Shown piece after piece: positions 6,504-11,171 of a stretch of 11,171 nt of DNA. Positions within the stretch are counted from its first letter, which is position 1, and every line of letters begins with the position of its first letter. Below the pieces are notes generated by a model that was given only the letters and a program-made list of their open reading frames with translations, did no database searches and was not told the DNA's origin. Origin of the DNA: CF-13 sp036782775 (lineage in GTDB: Bacteria > Chloroflexota > Dormibacteria > CF-121); the NCBI GenBank assembly GCA_036782775.1, contig DAIPYJ010000090.1:1-11171 (forward strand). Reading direction: 5' to 3'. The position numbers were made by a program, and so were the translations under genes.

Positions 6504-8188
6504 GGGTTTTCAGCCAGCGCGCGCACTCTCAAGGCGAGCAGTAAGTCGAGGCGTACATCGGCGTCTTTGAGATCCGCGTCAATCAACGCTCCGATCCGCT
6601 GCAGCCGGTAATGGAGCGTGTTCAGGTGAATGTGCAGGTCGCGGGCGGACTGGCGCAGATTGCCGTGGCGCTGCAGGTAGACCTCGAGGGTCTTCAGCAA
6701 GGGGGTTCCGCGAGCGCGATCATAGGCAACGATCGGTTCGAGCATGCGACCGGCGAAGGCCTCCAGTCCTGATCGGTCGTCGATTTGCGCCAGCAAGCGG
6801 TAGACCCCCAGCCGGTCATAGTTGACGACCTGCTCGCGCTTCCCGAACCGCACCATCAGGTCGAGCGCCTGCTGCGCCTCGCGGTACGCCGGTTTGAAAT
6901 CGTCGGGCTTGACGCAGCGGCGCCCGATCGCCACCGAGACCGTGACGCCGAGGTCGGCATCGGCAACGGTGCTTCGGATTTGCGCCGCCAGTTGGTCGCC
7001 ATGCGTGCCGTCGTCGCCGACGGGTTGCGGCACGAGCACGACGATGCTGTCGCTGTGCGCCGTCGCCAGGTGGCGCGGATGATGCCGGCGCACCGCACCG
7101 GTCACCAGCTGAAAGAGCTGATGCTTGAGCGCAATCACCCGGCTCTCCGCGTACCGGTTCTCCTTGATGAAGCGGCGGAAGTGATCGACGTCGACAACCA
7201 GCAGGAGATGCGGGGCAGATAGGTCGTAGCGCAGGTAGCGCGCCCGCCGCTGCACGTTCGCCTCGTCGCCGAAAGTGCCATTGAGCAAGTCATCGACCAG
7301 CTCGCCGCGAACTCGGTCCTCTGCCTCACCGACCTCTCGCAGCTTGATCATCTCCAGCGCGATGACCGTCGCCGCGTGCTCGATGGCCATCATCGCCAGC
7401 TGCTCGTGCCGCTGTGGGTGCTCGATGATCGAGAGGTAGCCGAGGTTCGCGCCGCCGCCGAGGATTGGGGCGATGATCCGTCGCGCGGTCATGCCCGCCT
7501 CCGGGATGGGCGGAACCTTGCGCGGCTTACGTCCCTCGACCACTTGCTGCAGCATCGTCTTGACGGCCAGCTGCGCTTTCGGAGGCGTGCCGTGATGCGC
7601 CAGGGTTTGCTGTCGATGCCGGTCCGTCACCCCTGGCACGATGTGGCTGGCCAACAAGTGAAAGCCTGCATCCTCGAGCGAGATGGAGCTCTCGACCAAT
7701 TCGCCCAGCGTCCGGACGACGGCATCGAGCCCCTGCCCGCTTAGCGCCAGGTCGGTGAACTGCCGGTGGATCTCGATCGAGTGGCGGAGCTGGCTGTTCT
7801 GGGCGTTGATGATGCGCTCGAGGATCGGCGCCATGATCTCGAGGTAGGAGACATCGGCGGGGATGCGGATCAGGGGAATGCCGAACTCGTCCGCCTGCCC
7901 GACCATGTCGGGAGGAATCTGGCGCAGGTAGCGCTCGGGCTTGATCACCAGCCCGGACGACCCGACCGCCGCCAGGTTTCGCATCAGGTCGTGCTGCGCC
8001 GCCAGGTCGTCTTTGATGGCAAACGCGACCGTCAGCAACAGCTCGCCCTCCGCGAGCCAGCTGATCGTCTCCGGGGACTCGAGGACCTTGACCCAGGTGA
8101 TGGTGCGATCGAGGCCATCGGCCCCGCCCAACACCTCTCCCCTCCTCAATCCCCCTAGCGCCATCGCTTCCCGTACGGTCAGCGCCAT
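6500..8188 (-). CDS. PucR-family transcriptional regulator
   Basis: About 562 aa if started at the ATG at 8188-8186, where the PucR N-terminal domain begins exactly (MALTVREAMALGGLRRGEVLGG). A TTG further upstream (8266) would add 26 residues unlike the family. Domains in order: an N-terminal PucR ligand/sensor domain (about 1-125), a middle region, a GGDEF-like CdaR segment with the DVDHFRRF and VSVAIGRR patterns (about 315-455), and a C-terminal PucR helix-turn-helix with HGNLRQSARDLHIHLNTLHYRLQRI (about residues 500-530). Characterised relatives respond to purines, amino acids or sugar acids. Here the gene leads a leuCD operon and faces a T-box-controlled ilv operon, so control of branched-chain amino acid genes, and of itself, is likely but inferred. 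No good Shine-Dalgarno precedes the ATG, so the mRNA may be nearly leaderless. Confidence 0.9.
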   Translation of the reverse strand: MALTVREAMALGGLRRGEVLGGADGLDRTITWVKVLESPETISWLAEGELLLTVAFAIKDDLAAQHDLMRNLAAVGSSGLVIKPERYLRQIPPDMVGQADEFGIPLIRIPADVSYLEIMAPILERIINAQNSQLRHSIEIHRQFTDLALSGQGLDAVVRTLGELVESSISLEDAGFHLLASHIVPGVTDRHRQQTLAHHGTPPKAQLAVKTMLQQVVEGRKPRKVPPIPEAGMTARRIIAPILGGGANLGYLSIIEHPQRHEQLAMMAIEHAATVIALEMIKLREVGEAEDRVRGELVDDLLNGTFGDEANVQRRARYLRYDLSAPHLLLVVDVDHFRRFIKENRYAESRVIALKHQLFQLVTGAVRRHHPRHLATAHSDSIVVLVPQPVGDDGTHGDQLAAQIRSTVADADLGVTVSVAIGRRCVKPDDFKPAYREAQQALDLMVRFGKREQVVNYDRLGVYRLLAQIDDRSGLEAFAGRMLEPIVAYDRARGTPLLKTLEVYLQRHGNLRQSARDLHIHLNTLHYRLQRIGALIDADLKDADVRLDLLLALRVRALAENP

Positions 8189-8198
8189 GGGAGTGACT

Positions 8199-8227
8199 AG
8201 TATGCCGGAATTCCGCAGCCACGTGAA
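8199..8227 (-). promoter_or_regulatory. Candidate sigma-A-type promoter of the pucR-leuC-leuD operon
   Basis: On the minus strand, TTCACG (8227-8222) and CATACT (8204-8199) are separated by 17 bases. Each matches the -35 or -10 consensus at four or five of six positions. Transcription would begin only a few bases before the ATG at 8188, consistent with the lack of a Shine-Dalgarno there (leaderless or near-leaderless mRNA). Motif-only evidence. Confidence 0.35.
8206..8215. promoter_or_regulatory. 10-bp perfect palindrome, candidate operator in the divergent promoter region
   Basis: CGGAATTCCG is a perfect palindrome in the spacer between the candidate -35 and -10 of the pucR promoter, and upstream of the T-box RNA start. 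Its placement suits an operator for autoregulation by the PucR-type protein. A palindrome of this length can arise by chance, so confidence is low. Confidence 0.25.
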
Positions 8228-8249
8228 GCACCAAACGCACCAAGAACTT

Positions 8250-8447
8250 TCGGTTGGTTCGAACAATGGACGCTTATCGCTGAGGCTGCTAGCGTCTCAG
8301 CCTGAGCCAACCGGCGAGGATGGGGTTTACTCACCCCCGGAGCGGGCGGGCTCGGCAAGAGGGGCAGCATCGGCTGCAAGCAGGGTGGTACCGCGGGAGC
8401 GTCTCTCGTCCCTGCGACGATTTTTCGACCGCCAAGGAGGTACCAGC
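8250..8447 (+). ncRNA. T-box riboswitch (tRNA-sensing leader), probably translational type
   Basis: The classic T-box core AGGGTGGTACCGCG is at 8382-8395. The antisequestrator can be drawn completely. Helix A1 pairs GCAGGG (8380-8385) with CCCTGC (8410-8415). The bulge is UGGUACC (8386-8392). Helix A2 pairs 8393-8399 with 8403-8409 around a 3-base loop. Stem III is GCAGC/GCTGC (8364-8377). The Stem I base is CGGTTGGTTC (8251-8260) with GAGCCAACCG (8304-8313), and an upper helix is GGACGCT/AGCGTCT (8268-8274, 8291-8297). Stem I is very short and lacks an obvious distal loop. The bulge TGGTACC is also perfectly complementary to GGTACCA (8439-8445), which includes the end of the AAGGAGG Shine-Dalgarno. 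I see no terminator hairpin with a T-run. A specifier AUC (Ile) may sit in the upper loop (8276-8278); CUC (Leu) at 8330-8332 is an alternative. Confidence 0.88.
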
Positions 8448-8501
8448 ATGGCTAGCTACGCCATCGAGGCCGCGGCAATCAACCGGATTTTCGGCGACTG
8501 A
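8448..8501 (+). CDS. 17-aa leader ORF downstream of the T-box
   Basis: ATG at 8448 follows a perfect AAGGAGG (8434-8440) with 7-base spacing, the strongest ribosome binding site in the window. The peptide is MASYAIEAAAINRIFGD, ending in TGA at 8499-8501, ten bases before the ATG of the ThDP enzyme. It has three Ile codons (ATC, ATC, ATT). The downstream gene has no good Shine-Dalgarno of its own, so ribosomes engaged here may reinitiate on it. That would make this ORF the true translational output of the T-box. It might also act as an attenuation-type leader, though no alternative terminator is evident. It is a real ORF with a strong start signal; its biological role is inferred. Confidence 0.6.
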   Translation: MASYAIEAAAINRIFGD

Positions 8502-8511
8502 TTGGCCGCCA

Positions 8512-10302
8512 ATGAGCACCAGGATGCTTGATCGGATCGACGAGGCGTCGCCGAGCTTCACGCCGCTCGAGCAGGAGAGCGGTAATTATTGGCTGATCGA
8601 GACGCTCCGCCGCTGGGGCGTGACCGGATATGCGGGGGTCAACGGCGGCGGGCTGATCCATGTCACCAAGCACCTGCAGCCCTTTGAGGATCCGAGCCAG
8701 GCTCGCGACGGGGTTCCCCGGATGCTGACCATGGGCGAGTACGTGGCTGGATTCGCCCCGCTCGGTTACTACCTGGCCTCGGGACGCGTGGGCGGCTGCA
8801 TCACGACCACTGGAGCCGCGACCAAGCTGGCGGGCAGCGGGCTGACCGACGCGAAACTGCACAACATTCCCGCCGTCTACATCGTGGCCCTCAACTCGAC
8901 AGTCTCGATCGGGCACGCGCCCCTTCAGGACGTATCGATCCATGGCATGAACATCGTCCCGCAGTTGCAGGCGGAGCTGGGCGACGGCTGTGTCGTTCTC
9001 GACGACGTCGACGCCATGGAAGAACAGCTCGAGCGCGCCCAGGCCGTGCTCCTGGAGGCCAAGCCAGTCGCGATCTGTTTTTATCCGGACGTCCTTTCCA
9101 AGCACGCGGCGGTCGATGTGCCCTCCCGCCATCGACCCCGCGGCTATCGCCAGGCCGATGTCGATCGATTCATCGACCAGTTTCCGGGCATTGCTGGGGG
9201 GCGCCGCGTCGTCATTTACGTCGGCAGCGAGGCTGCGCGCTGGCCCGGCATCCAGGCGCTGACCTCGAAATTCAGCGAGCTCCTCCAAGCCCCGACGGTC
9301 TGGTCGGTCAACGGCGCGAATGCCGTCTCACCGGATAACCCGTTGGGCTTCGGCTACATTTCCTTCGGCGGAAACGACGAGGCGATGACCATCTGGCGCA
9401 GCCTGGGACCCGAGGACTGCGTCATCAGCCTGGGCTTCGACCCCGGCGAATATTCGCTCAACCTGGCGGCGATTCCCGCCGGCGATGTCTGGCACTTCAC
9501 CGGCTGGAGCGAGCAATACGGCCACCTTGCCGGCGAGTTTCGCCATCGTGTCAAGGGCAACTACCACGTCGTCCGGGGCGATATCGACCTCACCCTCGGT
9601 GCCATGATTCCGCGTCTCACCGCCAAAGGCGTGGGACGCCGCCCCGCGATCGACCCGCCCGGCCGCCTCAACTCGAGGCATATTTCGCGAGAGGTCCGCC
9701 TCGATGCGGTCGACTTCATCGCCTTCTACGAAAAGCTCAACCAGTGTTGGCGCCCATACAGCATCGGCTTCGATGACGTCTGCATCGCCTACAAAGACCG
9801 GCAATACGTCAGTCAGCGGCCCCATCCGTACATCCCGTTTCACACCATGCACGACGGATCGGCGATGGGCGGTGGGTTCGGGCTCGGCGTCGGAGCCCGG
9901 ATGGCCGACCCCGATCTCCATACCTTCGTCTTTACCGGTGATGGCTGTTACCGGCTGTTCGGCGGCGCGCTTGCCGACGCGGCCTGCCTCGACCTGCGGG
10001 TCTTCGTGATCAACAACGGCGTCTACGGCATCGTCGACAAGGGCCTCGAAGTGGTCATTCCCGATGTGGACAAGCGCCGTTATCACTCGGCCCTTCCATC
10101 GATCGACTTCGTCGGCGCCGCCCGTGCGCATGGCTGGCAGAGTTACCGGGTCAAGCCGGATCTGAGCAATCTAGCCGAGATCATGGACGCCTGCTACGAG
10201 ACCAAGGGCCGTTCGATCATGGTTGACGTCCCGGTCGACGCCGACCAGGTGATTGGCCTGAACCCGCGCCTCTACAACCTCACCACCAAGACCTACCTCT
10301 GA
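8512..10302 (+). CDS. ThDP-dependent enzyme, divergent acetolactate synthase superfamily member
   Basis: 596 aa from the ATG at 8512; a second ATG at 8524 is possible. The frame is open upstream to 8320, but that stretch is T-box RNA, not protein. The order of domains is as in acetolactate synthase/pyruvate oxidase enzymes. The N-terminal PYR domain has the activating Glu76 (MLTMGEYVAGF) and an ITTTGAATKLAGSGLTDA segment. A middle domain lies at about 230-370. The C-terminal PP domain has the ThDP/Mg motif GDG (476-478) and NN (501-502) in VFTGDGCYRLFGG...VFVINNGVYG. The glycine-rich and substrate-site sequences differ from standard IlvB, and no regulatory subunit (ilvN) is next to it. Its TGA overlaps the ilvC ATG by one base, so it most likely supplies a 2-acetohydroxy acid or related carboligation product to IlvC. 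The exact reaction is not proven; other carboligases or decarboxylases of this fold remain possible. Confidence 0.85.
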   Translation: MSTRMLDRIDEASPSFTPLEQESGNYWLIETLRRWGVTGYAGVNGGGLIHVTKHLQPFEDPSQARDGVPRMLTMGEYVAGFAPLGYYLASGRVGGCITTTGAATKLAGSGLTDAKLHNIPAVYIVALNSTVSIGHAPLQDVSIHGMNIVPQLQAELGDGCVVLDDVDAMEEQLERAQAVLLEAKPVAICFYPDVLSKHAAVDVPSRHRPRGYRQADVDRFIDQFPGIAGGRRVVIYVGSEAARWPGIQALTSKFSELLQAPTVWSVNGANAVSPDNPLGFGYISFGGNDEAMTIWRSLGPEDCVISLGFDPGEYSLNLAAIPAGDVWHFTGWSEQYGHLAGEFRHRVKGNYHVVRGDIDLTLGAMIPRLTAKGVGRRPAIDPPGRLNSRHISREVRLDAVDFIAFYEKLNQCWRPYSIGFDDVCIAYKDRQYVSQRPHPYIPFHTMHDGSAMGGGFGLGVGARMADPDLHTFVFTGDGCYRLFGGALADAACLDLRVFVINNGVYGIVDKGLEVVIPDVDKRRYHSALPSIDFVGAARAHGWQSYRVKPDLSNLAEIMDACYETKGRSIMVDVPVDADQVIGLNPRLYNLTTKTYL

Positions 10303-11168
10303 TGGCCAGGGTCTATCACGACAACGACGCGGACCTGGCGGCGCTCGCCGGACAGCGAGTTGCGGTCATCGGGTACGGCAGCCAGGGCCACGCGCACGCT
10401 CTGAACCTGCAAGACAGCGGCGTTGACGTGGTCGTCGGCCTCTACAAGGGCAGCAAGTCATGGGACGCCGCCGAGCAGGAAGACCTTCGTGTCGAAGAGG
10501 TCGAGAAAGCCGTCGAGATCGCGAACGTGGTCATGATGCTGGTCCCGGACCAGACGCAGAAGCAGCTCTATGACCAGGCGATCAAGTCCCATCTGAAACC
10601 CGGCAGCGCCCTGATGTTCGCCCACGGCTTCAACATTCACTTCTCGCAGATCGTCCCGCCTGAGGACGTCGACGTCTCGATGGTGGCGCCCAAGGGCCCC
10701 GGCCATATCGTCCGTCGAATGTTCAAAGAAGGCATTGGCGTTCCTGCACTCTTCGCGGTCCAGCAAGACACGACCGGCAAGGCTCGCGCGAAAACGCTCG
10801 CCTATGCGCGCGGTATCGGCTCGACGATGGCGGGCGTGCTGGAGACAACCTTCAAGGAAGAGACGGAAACCGACCTCTTTGGTGAGCAGGCCGTTCTGTG
10901 CGGCGGCATCAGCCACCTGATGAAGAGCGGCTTCGACACGCTGGTCGAGGCGGGCTACCAGCCGGAGCTCGCCTATTTCGAATGCATCCACGAGATGAAG
11001 CTGATCGTCGACCTGATCTACCAGGGGGGCTTGAGCTACATGCGCTACAGCGTGAGCGACACAGCCGAGTTCGGTGATTACGCCAGCGGGCCGCGCGTCA
11101 TCAGCCCGGCCGTCCGTGACGAGATGCGGCAGCTGCTGCGGCCGAACCGACCCTTGGAGGCCGAGTAA
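10302..11168 (+). CDS. ilvC: Ketol-acid reductoisomerase (class I), C-terminus apparently truncated
   Basis: Converts 2-acetolactate or 2-aceto-2-hydroxybutyrate to the dihydroxy acid, with NADPH and Mg, in valine/isoleucine synthesis. The N-terminus shows the Rossmann motif GYGSQGHA (24-31) and a GLYKGSKSW phosphate-binding loop with Ser51/Ser53, fitting NADPH. Catalytic residues are present: His108 (AHGFNIH), Lys131 (APKGPGH), Asp191 and Glu195 (ETDLFGEQ), Glu227 and Glu231 (FECIHE), and the Ser pair in YSVSDTAEFGDY. The protein is 288 aa; class I enzymes are usually about 330-340. The frame stops after GPRVISPAVRDEMRQLL, where relatives continue with a further helix and tail of about 45 residues. 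The window ends three bases later, so a frameshift or assembly error near a contig end cannot be told from a real short form. The start overlaps the stop of the ThDP enzyme (TGATG). Confidence 0.9.
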   Translation: MARVYHDNDADLAALAGQRVAVIGYGSQGHAHALNLQDSGVDVVVGLYKGSKSWDAAEQEDLRVEEVEKAVEIANVVMMLVPDQTQKQLYDQAIKSHLKPGSALMFAHGFNIHFSQIVPPEDVDVSMVAPKGPGHIVRRMFKEGIGVPALFAVQQDTTGKARAKTLAYARGIGSTMAGVLETTFKEETETDLFGEQAVLCGGISHLMKSGFDTLVEAGYQPELAYFECIHEMKLIVDLIYQGGLSYMRYSVSDTAEFGDYASGPRVISPAVRDEMRQLLRPNRPLEAE

Positions 11169-11171
11169 CCG

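Noticed and set aside
8189..8266. TTG start of the PucR-type gene at 8266
   Set aside because: The extra 26 residues do not resemble the PucR domain, which begins exactly at the ATG at 8188.
8410..8430. Transcription terminator after the T-box (T-run at 8420-8425)
   Set aside because: The T-run does not directly follow a GC-rich hairpin that competes with the antisequestrator; pairing of the bulge with the Shine-Dalgarno region explains control better.
8320..8511. N-terminal extension of the ThDP enzyme from an upstream ATG at 8320
   Set aside because: The stretch encodes the T-box core and its helices, and its translation (GWYRG...) is the usual artefact of translating a T-box. Homology begins after 8512.

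Overview
The window is GC-rich bacterial DNA with densely packed genes. Most neighbouring genes overlap by the ATGA or TGATG type or abut directly. Gene content (ilv/leu genes behind a T-box, a PucR-family regulator, a LacI regulator, and an ECF sigma factor paired with a BNR/Ycf48-like propeller protein) suggests a high-GC, monoderm-like soil lineage such as Actinomycetota, Chloroflexota or Dormibacterota. That placement is an inference from gene content, not a phylogenetic result.

Layout. (1) Bases 1-2470, plus strand: the 3' end of a LacI-family regulator, an aldehyde dehydrogenase resembling succinate-semialdehyde dehydrogenases (4-bp overlap), and an unrecognised 218-aa protein that starts directly after the dehydrogenase stop codon. 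(2) Bases 2489-4455, minus strand: an ECF-type sigma factor translationally coupled to a single-pass membrane protein with an extracytoplasmic beta-propeller, a plausible non-classical anti-sigma or sensor partner. A 10-N assembly gap flanked by poly-C/poly-G sequence lies inside the propeller gene. (3) Bases 4522-8188, minus strand: pucR-like regulator, leuC and leuD, each overlapping the next by 4 bp. (4) Bases 8189-8511: a divergent control region with a T-box riboswitch. Its antisequestrator is complete, and its T-box bulge can also pair with the Shine-Dalgarno region, which points to translational control. The Shine-Dalgarno drives a 17-codon leader ORF. (5) Bases 8512-11168, plus strand: a divergent ThDP-dependent enzyme of the acetolactate synthase superfamily, overlapping ilvC by one base.

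Working together: the T-box, ThDP enzyme and ketol-acid reductoisomerase, facing pucR-leuC-leuD, look like a branched-chain amino acid module. The plus arm would be controlled by uncharged tRNA. The minus arm begins with its own PucR-type regulator. No ilvN, ilvD, leuA or leuB is present in the window. Two points deserve caution: the ilvC reading frame stops about 45 residues early, and the propeller gene is interrupted by probable assembly artefact.
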